64,000 bases of DNA, from positions 789,914-853,913 of the forward strand of contig NW_008710508.1 of assembly GCF_000327385.1 (NCBI RefSeq), written 5' to 3'. Shown here in pieces: positions 21,830-38,855 of this stretch. The DNA is from Lottia gigantea. Lineage: Eukaryota > Mollusca > Gastropoda > Lottiidae. The translations under genes and the position numbers were made by a program. Position 1 is the first letter of the stretch. Every line of letters starts with the position of its first letter. The notes under the pieces were generated by a model. It had not been told where the DNA came from. It saw only the letters and a list, made by a program, of their open reading frames with translations, and did not search any database.

Positions 21830-24800
21830 TTGGAAAACTTTCTTCGAGTGAGTCCGAAAGATTTACTCTTTATCAAAATTGATCGAGGCTATAATAGAGA
21901 TACTATGAAATCAAGACTACTTCCTTAAAAACGGTTATATATTAATAGGATTGAGTATAAAGTTCATTTCCCTATTCCTCTTTAATTCCTTTATGGAAGG
22001 GGACTTCCATAGTTAAGAATATCCGATAAGATCGAATTATTTGTCCCAGTCCATCGTTAAATTAACCATCTTTCAACGCCACCAGTATGGTATGAGCAGA
22101 TTTATATTTTGAACTGTAGGCTACAGACAGCTTACCAGGCAAAGTACGCCCACATGCAACAGTGGCGTTTCTATAATTGCAATGAATGATTCTACAAGGT
22201 CCCACAAGGCACCATAGAGTTATAAATATCAATATATATCATATTTATTATATACATCTATGCACGGTGTCAATTTACTTCCGAGTTGTACGAAAGAGGG
22301 AAAATATCCTACCCCTCGACTGTTTTGTGGTACCGTGTGGGGCACTGGGACAGTTAAGTATTTCCGGTAATGTCTTGACCAAAATTTTTCACAAATTCGG
22401 CGTGTGTCATAGTAAAAAATAGTCACAAAATAGAATTAATTTCAAATAGATATCGGTATTATCCGTCAAATGCTCTAAATGTTGGATTATTTTAATGTTT
22501 TAACATCAAAATAAAGAGTCTCGCCCTAGAAGACACAATAAATCTGCAATTCATTGTAGAGTCAGTGTCAGCTTTACGAAGTTCTGCGGAATGCCGAATG
22601 TTGCATACGGACAGACATAATGGTGGATTAATAAAAACTACAAAATTATAATATAGAGTATTTAACATATTTATTATAAGTAAATAACCTAAATTCTACA
22701 ATGATACACCTATCACTATAATGATATGATTTTGAAGCATTTTATCTAGGGAAATAAACTTAAATTCCGTAGAATAACTGAAATGATAACTGAAATGCAT
22801 ATCTTGTTAAAATATAACTAGCAATTAAAACTCTCCACTTAAATTGAAGGTATAGCACCACTGAAATCACATAACAATTGCCCTTGTACAATTCCAATTT
22901 GTTTTAAACCAGAATTGTGGGACTTAAGGTGTGTTCTGGTAATTACCACTACGAAAAACCTTTAACTCAATGGCCATTTTAAGTAACTTCATAATGCTGA
23001 TATATCTAATATTCTTGACCATTCCCCTGTACAGATAGGAATCTTGTACAAACTGCCATATTTAAATCTTCACATCTGTACTAATTTTATTGGATGACAT
23101 AGAAAAAGTGCTAAGCATTAAAAGTTAGCTAATATCATTTTGAAACAATACAAATTCTTGACCTTAGGTAGGTAAATATTGACATAATAGATAAACATGT
23201 CGTTAAGTTTAATTGATTGCATATAAAATGATAATTAGGTATAATCATTCACTGATTAATAAGACCTGATTAAAAAGATAAGCTTATTAATTTAGAGATG
23301 ACATAATATCACTATAATACAAGTATGTTAAATTGATCAGTTTGTAAGTTGTATATAAGCTACTACATGTATTATTCTATCTTTTATTTAACTCAGTTTA
23401 ATCATACCAGAAATATTTCTCAAATCAATATTTTATAGTTGTCTCAATAATCAATTAAATGAACTTGCAAGATAGACAGCAATATACATCCAAATCCATG
23501 TCCTTTATTTTCAATTAATCTATGAACTATCTTGTAATAGGAGGATGGAACTAGTCAAATTTGGAAGCTGGCAACATTGACTTCAGGAAGATACATACAA
23601 TTGTGAAAAAACTGCCTTACTGAGTAGACACAAATTTGTTGAGCAAATATATATCAATTTGACCAGTCTTTGGTTTAACAAGACAATATGTCTGTGAATG
23701 TAAGTGAATCAATGTGTAAAAAAACAAACAACAAAACATATCAATGGGGAATAAAAATAATAATAAATGCATGCAAATTATATATTTTATTGACATATTA
23801 TGTGCTGTCAACTTGACTTTTAAAAAAAATAAACAGAAATAGAACAATGAAAAGTAATCTGTTAATACCAACCATTATTACATATCATTAGGATTGTTAT
23901 CCCAAACTATAATATCACTCTGTATAAATGTGAATTCATGTATTAGTAATCAAATTGAAATTATGATAATTGCGTGACGTCAAATATACTACAAACTGAT
24001 GATTTGTAAACATACACAATAAAACTTTATATATTGACTTTAGATGATTTCGAGACCAGCTCAAGCAAATTAACTTCAATAATTTTGTGAAAAAAACGAG
24101 AGAAAAACGAAACCACAACAGAAACTAATACCACATACAGTTAATTTTGTTAGAGAAACATCTCTACATCTACAACCTATTTGTCTGATTTTTCAAAGTA
24201 AGACCAGCTCACCAAATTATTGCTAAATTTAAAAACAAATTGTCAAAAACATATACATGTATTAGTACAACTATATAGTTTTCTTTTTAAGTAATAATTC
24301 ACTACAATACAACCAAGAAGCAAGCAATTAGGAGTTACAATTTAAAATGCAAAAAACTATGTGACAAAATTAAGCAAATTTTATCTTAAATTTCTGAATA
24401 ATCTCAATTAAATATGTGCCAAAGAAGCAGTCTTGTTTTGAAGCCATTGACTACTAGATTTGTTAAATATTTAGATGTTATGTAGTGCGTGTAAAAACAC
24501 TATTCTCATCATTTAGGACTGTTAACCTCCCCAATCCTTCAATTCAATCTGATCAGTTAACAATCATGTTAAAATGATGCATTAAGGACATTTTTCACTT
24601 TAAAAGCATGTAGACCCACAGCAAATGTTATTGGTTAAGAACCAAAACCTGGAACTATCAAAATTAGTGATGAAAATGACACCCTGCTGTATCAAAAGTT
24701 AGATGTCTATCTAATACACTTTTAATCAATAAAATAAAACCATAACTGCTGCTAGACAAACTTGAAATGAAAACTTATTATGACGTATATAAGGATGCTT

Positions 24801-25737
24801 AGTTTAAATGCATATAAAACTTTCACACAAAATATACTTTGACAAAGACTTCTTATCAGCACTATATGATAATTACAATATAATTGTGAAGAGTTATAAT
24901 ATAAATGATGATGTTGTTATTCTACTGTGTCTCTCACACTGTATTTGTTACCAACAGTTAAATTGTGTTTACACAAATTACAAAAATAATATCATGCATC
25001 ATATTTCTCAGAAAATTTTGTTATCTTGGTAAAGAACTCAAATTATGTAATAAAAACACAGAGGCAAATGAGGCATAAATTTACAGAAAGAGTCTTTTTT
25101 GAATTTCCAAAATGTTTACAGAATATGGTAGAGTAATATAATTATATGGAAATAAGGACACATTACCGTACTACTTTTAAATTGAAAGAAAGAAAAATTT
25201 CTCTTATGCCCAAAATGTTACTTCAGATATTCAATGAAATAATCAATGTTTGTTTGATTCTTTTTGCTTTATGGATTATTTCCTTCGACCCATATTTTAT
25301 GAGGAAACAAATGTGTTCCATAGATTTTTCTGGCGACATGAAATCGGATAGTCACGTAACTTTTTTTTACTAGAATATGTGATAAAAAATCGCATATATA
25401 GTTTGGGAAACAAGGGCATTGTGGAATTTGGTAATAACTGAAATGTTTTGTATTTAAGTGTATTAAATGAACAAAAAAATCTCATCTTGCTTTAACAATC
25501 TAGTGCAGGTTGACATATCTTCAATTATCAAAACATACCAATCGTGATGTCAAACAAGTTGTGCATGTGAATTATTTGCCTGTTTCAGTATTGTTTACTC
25601 TGACTGTATAGTCATCGCAATATTCTATTGGAAAATGTTAAACATACTAAAGGTAACAAATACAGCATTATTGTGTCAATATATATTTTGTTAATATATA
25701 AAAATAGAGCTTATATATCATATCATTATGACCAGAA
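21830..25737. other. Intergenic stretch between the two GRB2 copies
   Basis: The stretch is AT-rich, with no coding exon I can support on either strand. The part nearest 25737 is probably the 3' untranslated region of copy B. The part nearest 21830 should hold the promoter and any 5' untranslated exon of copy A, but no specific site can be defended. A short fragment resembling the ATACGCCCAC family (AGTACGCCCACATG) occurs near 22143. Confidence 0.4.
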
Positions 25738-28649
25738 TTATGATTCATATTCAATGTAATTTGATGGTATAAATCCACTTTGTCCATTCAGTTCTGCTTG
25801 AAACCAGTCTGGATCTGATCTATCTTTTATAATTAATCTATCTCCTCTACGGAATGAAAGTTCTTCTATACCACTAGCAGTGAAATCATACAATCCTTTT
25901 GCATTCTATAATATAAAAATATGGGTTTATCTGATCGATTCTGATGAAATCTCCAGATTCTAAATATGCTTCAACTGTTGACCGACGGATAAACTGGAGT
26001 GACAACAAAATGCATTACGGTGCATATAATAATGCTCTTCAGACTTTGACTGTGGCAGCATTATAAACCTTAAATGTGGCCATATAAGATGAAAATGAAA
26101 CTCACTATCACACCAGTATCATTTTGATTGGTCATTTCCCTTAGCAATATAATAGTACCAGGGTTCCTAGATACTGACTCTTTCTTATGATTGTTGACTA
26201 ATTCTGTAACTGATCGGTATTGTTTGGTCCATAAATAATAGTTTCCAGCTGAATTATTTAATATTTTGAAATGTAGAACACTATTTGTATGCCTATAAGA
26301 AATAAAAATAAAACATAGATCAATAAAAGCCAATAGAAAACTAGAATTTTGTTGACATACTCATAGCTTCAAGCTTCATACTTAATAAGACTGAGCATTC
26401 TGAGCCACCTCAGTCTGAAAAAGTTCTAAGGTATTGAACTTGAAGTAAGAAAGGGGTCAAAATACACCCGAATTGCCTAATGCTGCATCATATTTGTTGA
26501 TCCAAATATCATATATTTACGGTACTTTATATAAAACCATTAAAGATGCCATAAAAGAGCAGTGCAAAGATAATGCTGAAGACTAGTAGGCATATCCTTT
26601 TTATACGCCCACATGAATATGTGGTCGTATATTGTCGTCGCCCCGGTCCGTCCGTCAACATTTCTTGTGAGCACTATAGAGACTACAGTTTTTATCTGAT
26701 TTTGATAAAACTTGGTGTGATGCTTTAGATTGATAAGATCTCGGTCAAGATCGAATTTGACATATTTTCGACGAACGATTTTTGAGATATTGCCATTGAC
26801 TTAGAACGCCTAGAAATTTGTTAAAAATTGTTCGTGAGCAGGATTGAAGCTACAGTTTTCATCCAATTCTGATGAAACTTGGTGTCATCATTGGAATTCA
26901 TAAGATATCGGACAAGTTCTAACTTGACACATTTTCGATGAACTGTTTTTGAGTTATTGCCCTTGACTTTGTTAAAACGCGTCAAAATTTGTTAAAAATA
27001 GTTCGTGAGCAGGATTGAAGCTACAGTTTTCAACCAATTCTGATGAAACTTGGTGTGATCATTGGAACAAGTTCTAACAAGAGATATTTTTGATGAACAT
27101 TTTTTGAGTTATTCCCTTGACTTTGTAAACACGCGTCAAAAGTTGTTTTTTACCCTTGATTAGAGCTGTGTGATTTAATTGTTTGTTGTATTTGGGTTAT
27201 TGATATTGATTTTAAAGAATTTTGTGGAATTATTCAGCATAAATAATTTCTTCAATATGAGAAAATTCGTACTTTAGTCACTAAAGACTGTTTTATTATT
27301 TCTGACAGCTGCCAGTGGGCGTATGTTACCTTGCAACGCAAGCTATGTTTCTCTATTGATGTTTATTTATTACTTCTTTTAGTTTTCATTTAATCACCTT
27401 GTTGAAGATATAATGTGTTGATAAGAGATATACATAATTAACAATATAAAAACTTACTTGACTGACAGTGAGAACCCTGAAGAATCAGATTCACTATTAC
27501 GAACTAAAAATGCTCCATCATCATGTTTATGACGACCAGTTCTATCTGTTTCCAGTAATATTTTTTCAGCTTCACCACGTGTAATTTTTCCCAAGTACCA
27601 TCTAGGATAATAATGTTATTAATGCTAAATAGTTACATTTTTCAAATCATTGTGACAGTTGACCCAATGTTATCTTTTTTTTGAAAGATGTCTTGCCAGG
27701 CAAGGTAAAATACGCCAACTGGCAGCTTTGATTTTAAACAAAAATATTTGGCAGTACTGTAACAGAATGAAATATTTAACCTTCAGTCATACACTTTTAA
27801 ACTTTTTGGAGGTGATACTGTATAATATTACCATATTTCGTCAAAATACAGCAGAATCGAACTTTTAAGTGTTTATGAGCTAAAATTTGAATGCAATGTC
27901 AATAACTCATATAAAACAGTGCTCAATTTTTGTATTTAAGTCGAGAATTGTGCCTTCTAATGGCTTACAAGCTAAAAATTGAACAAGATCTGTCAAAAAT
28001 TTATCCTTCTACAGTGTTTATGAGCATTTCGAACAAAGACAATAACTCGTACTAAATATTTTGCGATTTGTCTGATTTTCAATAGGGATCATTCTTGGAT
28101 GATTTCAAACACTCACACCAAGTTTCATCAAAATTTTGAAACATAGCTTGAAAATAAATAGAAAGTCAGCTTTCTTTAGAAATTAAACACTTGCCTCAAC
28201 ATATGTATAATTATGCTCATTTAGGATATATCAAAGACATATATTCTTATTAATACTTTTAGAAGAAATTTGAGGCATGAGTGATAGGTTTATGCCTCTT
28301 GAACATCTTCTTGAAGTCGTATAATACTTACTGGTGAGGATAAACATCTAAATAGGCAGCAGGCACCATTCCAACTTTACCATTCTTTTCTGCTTTGTAC
28401 CAATCTTGGTCTTCCATATCTAAAACCTAAAATTATCATTTAAAGACAATCAAATCAGTACATTTGGATTCCATATATATGTTCATATTTTATACATCAG
28501 GTCATCTAACATTTATACATCAGTAATATGTATAAAAATATTCAACATATAAAATAATATTATCAACATACCTTTATTATGTCATTCTTCTCCATATCCA
28601 GTTCATCACTTTGAGATCCTTTAAAATCATATTTAGCCTTCGCCTCCAT
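25738..28649 (-). CDS. GRB2: GRB2/drk-type SH3-SH2-SH3 adaptor, copy B (223 residues, five exons)
   Basis: Exons on the minus strand are 28649-28572, 28426-28332, 27601-27458, 26292-26106 and 25905-25738. Lengths 78, 95, 144, 187 and 168 match copy A except for one extra codon in exon 4. The N-terminal SH3 starts [20 protein letters not shown]; the SH2 has [26 protein letters not shown] and YYLWTKQY; the C-terminal SH3 has [19 protein letters not shown] and ends YIEYES. All main binding residues of the family appear kept, so it reads as functional. Copies A and B look roughly two-thirds identical in the first SH3 by eye, so the duplication is not recent. Introns hold repeat copies at 26603-27350 and 27685-28160. 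Confidence 0.93.
26603..27350 (+). mobile_element. ATACGCCCAC-family repeat in GRB2 copy B intron
   Basis: It begins TTTTTATACGCCCACATG with the hairpin CCACATGAATATGTGG, then GTCCGTCCGTC, then modules starting GTGAGC and containing TGATGAAACTTGGTGTGATC. It ends CAGTGGGCGTATGTTACC followed by the small hairpin CTTGCAACGCAAG and CTAT. It has no coding capacity and is probably a non-autonomous DNA element. Confidence 0.75.
27685..28160 (-). mobile_element. Degraded ATACGCCCAC-family copy, reverse orientation
   Basis: AAGATGTCTTGCCAGGCAAG is the reverse complement of the family's 3' tail, and ATACGCCAACTGGCAGCT that of its inner end. Behind it lie diverged modules with CACCAAGTTTCATCAAAAT in reverse. 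The 5' hairpin end is not recognisable. It lies in intron 2 of GRB2 copy B. Confidence 0.55.
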
Positions 28650-29774
28650 CTCAAAATTTATGTCTATTGACTATAAAATAAGCTTTATGAACCTCTTGTT
28701 CCTTAGCTTTAGTTGTTTAAGTCACACCAAGTTTCACTGCCAGTAACTGTTATCTTGATATTAAATTCAGAAACAAGATAATCACTTTATAAGATTGATG
28801 ATATCTTTCCACTTCAAAAATATTGCCTGCCTACATCTACACCAAAAAATGCTGATAGGCTAATGCTCGTCCAAATGAACAATCCCTCAAATTATAAAAC
28901 ATAAAACAAACTGGACAAAAATTGTTTACCAAAAAAATTGTATACTACAGCAGCAGGCTGTTTGAGTCTGAGAATGGACTTTCAATAAAGTCTGATGCTA
29001 AGGTCTCAAAGCAGAAAAACTAATAACATGTATAATGTTGTTTTATATCTCTGCATAGCGATTTTCAATACTATATGACTAAATTCTTAATAATTTGATC
29101 AAATATCAGCTGATGAGTGAAGCTTCTGACATTAATGGCTCACTTCCGGTACATTTGTGGACGTCGTGCGTTTTGAGTTTGCTACACGCTTAGGCAAGGG
29201 CTAAATCCAGACACATTTTCACACAAGAAGTAAAATAAAATTTGTTGTCTTTAAACAAAGTCTATTCATTTGTAGACATTTCATTTCTAAAAGCGTTTCA
29301 GTGGGTATTTTGAAAAAGAAAGCCCGACATCTCGGACTTCAATAGGCCTTGTAGTTGTACTATGTAGTAAGTAATGCGTTCGGGCCAAAACTCAGCTAAA
29401 AGTAAAGGTTCAGTTTGAAAGAAAAAAGAACTTTAAGAACAAATGCTATATTCGTATTGGCGTCATGCAAAACACTCAGCTTTTAAGTTCCTTAAAGCAT
29501 ATTTTTTCTCCGCCCTTATGCCTATTGCCTTGTGTCTGTGAAGTCTTAGTACTCTATAGGAAATGATTTCATGAGAGTCAAATAAAGAGGGCACAGGGTA
29601 TAATTTAGTTTCTAACAAAGGTTAATGACATTCTAGTCCACTGTGCCACTATCGCAGTCAAGTCACGTGTTCGGACTAAATCGCATCGATTGATGACTGG
29701 TTTAACTCAAAGGCTCAACAAGTGCAAATAATGAAGTATAAGAGTTGACCGTTATATTGGGGAAGGTTACAAGA
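28650..29774. promoter_or_regulatory. Divergent intergenic region between GRB2 copy B and UCP4
   Basis: The two genes start head to head about 1.1 kb apart. No TATA box or other site can be defended. The layout only suggests that the two promoters lie in this interval. Confidence 0.4.
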
Positions 29775-34508
<4,734 letters not shown>

Positions 34509-36420
34509 TTTACTAGACATTTATTATTTTTGGGATATAGCCTTATGTCTTCAATATTTGAGAATTTTTTGGGTTGAAATAGGAGAGAAATGTGATTCTT
34601 TTCAATGTAAACTTACAAAAGATTATATTTTTATCATTTCACATTTATTCTAGGAATATCAGTACTATTTTGAGACTCTATAAAAATATCGAAAAATTCA
34701 AAAAACTATTTGATTTGCTCAGACAATAAGAAGAATGAGTCTGAAATGGTCAAATAAAACTCTTCTCAATGTTTCTTGAATGATAGAAAAAGTCAACTAT
34801 TGTTGGGAAACAGTAGGAGATAAATAAGAATAAGAAATTTTAATTTCAAAAATAACTATTATGTCTGATTTTATTTTCATAATTATTTAGATGTGACAGA
34901 ATTATTATACGCAACATTTTTTATTATAATAATACACATTATTTTTTTTATAATTATTTATTACATAGATATATTCATAGTATATTATTAATAGATTTGT
35001 TAAATGTTTTAATGTTACAAAATAAAAAGATGTGTGTGGAAAGTGGCAGCTAAAATTGCCTAAATTCATAGATTGCCTTCCATCATCCAATCAGATTAAA
35101 ATACAGCACAAGATTGTTTCAAGTTTTCGCTTAAATTCCTTTTTGACCTGATATGTGAATCAGACAAACTAATAAATCGAATGCTTCACCACAAACCAAT
35201 GCTCAGTGATGAATATTTTGGGTTTTTGTTCATATAACCATCATGACCACTTGCTGGTTGATACTGACCATTGATCTAATGATGTCCACTATTTTGCACA
35301 GTATATGCTCACTGGAAATGATTCATTAAATTAATACTGAGCTCCTTGATCTTGAAAGACAAACAATCAAGGGTATTACAAAATGTATATGCTTTCACAG
35401 ACAACTGTGGACAGGACAATGCCATGTTATGAAATACCTGTCTACCATCACTGCATTTTCAGAAAAGTAAACCTACTCTATCCCCCTTTACAAGAACTTT
35501 GCTGTTGCTGCGTTGGGCACAATGTTATCTCTTGAGTAAATTAAGTAGCACAGAAATTCTGTATTTAAATCTGATTGTATATCATTCATATCTACTGTAA
35601 TCTCTATCAATAATGATAAAATCAGAGAATGTTCGTTGTTTTGGTGTGTGTATAACTATATTTTTTGTTATATAAGGCTTTAACAGTAAGTTATTGACTG
35701 ACATAGGTAAACATTTATATTCTACTTTGAATAAATGAGACTATACTAGTTTTAATAGATGCATACTACGACTTAATGAATGATTCAAGGATATGATGTA
35801 GAAAAATTCTTTCTATAGAAGGATCATCATACTTTTTTTTAGCTGAGAATTTTTCTACATCATATCCCTGAATCATTCATTTTGTTTGTTGGGTATTTTT
35901 TAATCAAAACGTTTGGTGTGTAAATGTACTATAAAAAGAAGTAGGATTAGACAGAATTCTTGTTGATTATGTTGTTGATCTGTTTTGATTAAAATCTATT
36001 AAAATAATCTTAAATTTATCAGTGAATTTATGAATATCATAACAGTTGCTTTAATAATATTAATTGATCAGTTAATGCATTTCAAAGCAGCAGCACAGGT
36101 TTTTCTTCGCTCGCTTCAAAGCTCAGCAATATAACAAAGTTTCACCTTCACTGAACCATTGAAAATTCATTTGCATGCTTTGCGAAGGAGTAGGATGTGG
36201 TCCTACTTCTTCGCTTCAATAGTCATGAATAGGCGTAAATAGCACACATAATGATGTTTGGTTCACCTGACGAGCTCGGACTATAATGTGAAATGTGGAA
36301 GTGAATGAATTGTTGTCTGTATCCACAGTCAATAATTAGAGTTACTCCCCTCGAACGCCGACTACGAGAGTCAGATCGTTGAGCTGTTTGTAAACAATCT
36401 GCACTGCACGAGAAAGAAAG
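34509..36420. other. Intergenic stretch; foldback at 35775-35881 and possible CBY1 first exon
   Basis: The first part is probably UCP4 3' untranslated DNA. From about 36300 the sequence becomes richer in CG and ends at 36420 with GAGAAAGAAAG followed by GTAAGCAT, a good splice donor. This could be the end of a noncoding first exon of CBY1, spliced to an acceptor at 38811; that is inference from position and splice sites only. Confidence 0.4.
35775..35881. repeat. Near-perfect foldback (inverted repeat, 36-bp arms)
   Basis: The left arm 35775-35810 (AATGAATGATTCAAGGATAT, then GATGTAGAAAAATTCT) is complementary to 35846-35881 with about one mismatch. The loop is about 35 bp. It is probably a small foldback transposon remnant. 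Confidence 0.8.
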
Positions 36421-36796
36421 GTAAGCATCATGAGTATTCTTAAATTCCTGGGGCTATTCAAGTGATTCCACTTTATGTATGCTTGCATGATTAAGTTCTT
36501 AAATATAAGAATAAGGTTGAACTGATGTTGTTATTATTATTAGCCTCTAAATCAAACATGTCAAAACACATTTCATTTTCATTATACCGTACCTTGTTAT
36601 TAGGCTATGACAAATTCCGGATTTACATCAATGAATACAGAATAGGAATAGGTGTTTTAAACTGAATACAGAATAGGTGTTTTAAACGTTTAGCCAAGGC
36701 ATTTAAAGAATACACTGTGTTGGTAAGATTTATTGATGATCTATTCTACCGTACTTTATATCTACTTAGTAGGCTAGAGTATGGCATGGCACATAG

Positions 36797-38573
36797 GGCT
36801 GGGCGATATTGGTTCAACTAAGCTAATATCGTGATATTTTAAAGCATTAATATATCATGAAATGGGAATATATTGCTATATTTTTTAAGTTTGTTACCGT
36901 TTTTATACGCCCACATGAATATGTGGTCGTATATTGTCGTCGCCCGTGTCCGTCGGTCAACATTTCTTGTGAGCACTATAGAGACTACAGTTTTTATCTG
37001 ATTTTGATAAAACTTGGTGTGATGCTTTAGATTGATAAGATCTTGGTCAAGTTTGAATATGACATATTTTCGATGAACGGTTTTTGAGATATTGCCCTTA
37101 ACTTAGAACGCCTTGAAATTTGTTAAAAATAGTTCATGAGCAGGATTGAAGCTACACTTTTCAACCGATTCTGAAGAAACTTGGTGTGATCATTGACATG
37201 ATGCATTTTCAATGAACGGTTTTTGACTATGTTAAAAATGCAACAAAATTTTTCAACCGATTCTGAAGAAACTTGGTGTGATCATTGACATGACGCATTT
37301 TCGATGAACGGTTTTTGACTTTGTTAAAAATGCAACAAAATTTGTTAAAAATAGTTCGTGAGCAGGATTGAAGCTACAGTTTTCAACCGATTCTGATGAA
37401 ACTTGGTGTGATCATTGGAATTGATAAGATCTCGGACAAGTTCTAACTTGACGCATTTTCGATGAACGGTTTTTGAGTTATTGCCCTTGACTTTGTTAAA
37501 AAGTGTTGAAATTTGTTAAAAATAGTTCGTGAGCAGGATTGAAGCTACATTTTTTAACCGATTCTGATGAAACTTGGTGTTATCATTGGAATTGATAAGA
37601 TCTCGGACAAGTTCTAACTTGACGCATTTTTGATGAACGGTTTTTTAGTTATTGCCCTTGACTTTGTAAAAACACGTCAAAATTTGTTAAAAATAGTTTG
37701 TGAGCAGGATTGAAGCTACAGTTTTCAACAGTTTCTCATGAAACTTGGTGTTATCATTGGAATTGATAAGATCTCGGACAAGTTCTAACTTGACGCATTT
37801 TTGATGAACGGTTTTTTAGTTATTGCCCTTGACTTTGTAAAAACACGTCAAAATTTGTTAAAAATAGTTTGTGAGCAGGATTGAAGCTACAGTTTTCAAC
37901 CGATTCTGATGAAACTTGGTGTGATCATTGGAATTGATAAGTTCTCGGACAAGTTCTAACTTGATGCAATTTTGATGAACGGTTTTCGAGTTATTGCCCT
38001 TGACTTTGTAAAAACGCTTCAAAATATGTTCGTGAGCACAATAGAAGCTACAGTTTTCAACCGATTCTGATGAATTGATAAGATCTCGGACAAGTTCTAA
38101 CAAGAGATATTTTTGATGAACATTTTTTGAGTTATTGCCCTTGACTTTGTAAACACGCGTCAAAAGTTGTTTTTTACCCTTGATTAGAGCTGTGTAATTT
38201 AATTGTTTGTTTTATTTGGGTTATTGATATTGATTTTAAAAAATTTTGTGGAATTATTGAGCATGAATGATTTCTTCAATATGAGAAAATTCGTACTTTA
38301 GTCACTAAAGACTGTTTTATTATTTCTGACAGCTGCCAGTGGGCGTATGTTACCTTGCAACGCAAGCTATCTTAACTAAATTTGTGTTACCATTTTAGGT
38401 AGATCTGATACTGTTTTGGCTATTAAAATTTGTTGCCGTTTTGATGTGTTACCGTTTTAACTGGATACCATTACAATATGGCTATATTTCGGTATTTTTT
38501 AATCAGGCGATATTATTAACAATATAAATTCCTATACCGATATTGATCGTGACACTGGTATATCGCCCAGCCC
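36797..38573. mobile_element. hAT-like MITE (GGGCTGGGCGATAT ends) interrupted by a modular repeat
   Basis: The left end reads AGGGCTGGGCGATATTGGTT and the right end GGTATATCGCCCAGCCCC, which are inverted. The inner sequence on both sides of 36905-38373 is AT-rich with TTACCGTTTT and ATATTGCTATATTTT blocks. The GGGCTGGGCGATA end is common among hAT-type MITEs. No clear 8-bp target duplication is visible. Confidence 0.5.
36905..38373 (+). mobile_element. ATACGCCCAC-family element with expanded module array
   Basis: The 5' end (TTTTTATACGCCCACATG plus hairpin) and 3' end (GGGCGTATGTTACC, CTTGCAACGCAAG, CTATCTT) are both present. Between them are about seven or eight tandem modules of roughly 155-160 bp, some truncated, containing GTTCGTGAGCAGGATTGAAG, CTGATGAAACTTGGTGTGAT and GAACGGTTTTTGAGTTATTG. 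It is inserted in the hAT-like MITE 36797-38573, presumably in CBY1 intron 1. Confidence 0.8.
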
Positions 38574-38855
38574 CATATGTACTTTTTTTTTTTTTAACAG
38601 GACCTTACTCTACTAAGGCTTAGAAATAATATTTGCCTTATGTCATATGACTAAATGAGTCTTAAATTGAAATTGTGCCAATGCGATGATATTGCAATCA
38701 CAGGCTCCTATTCTCATACACACTATTTTTAATTTGATATCACATTAAAGTATATCACATGCGATAAATCATATTTCATGAAGAAAAGAGATTACTGTTT
38801 TAATTGACAGGCCACCTTCTGACACAATTTCAGATTAAATACAGAGTTATCAACC

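Noticed and set aside
37858-38163. A 101-residue minus-strand frame, with similar frames at 41043-41258 and 41414-41620
   Set aside because: They are frames through the tandem modules of the ATACGCCCAC repeat. The peptides repeat because the DNA repeats, and no start context or splice structure supports a gene.
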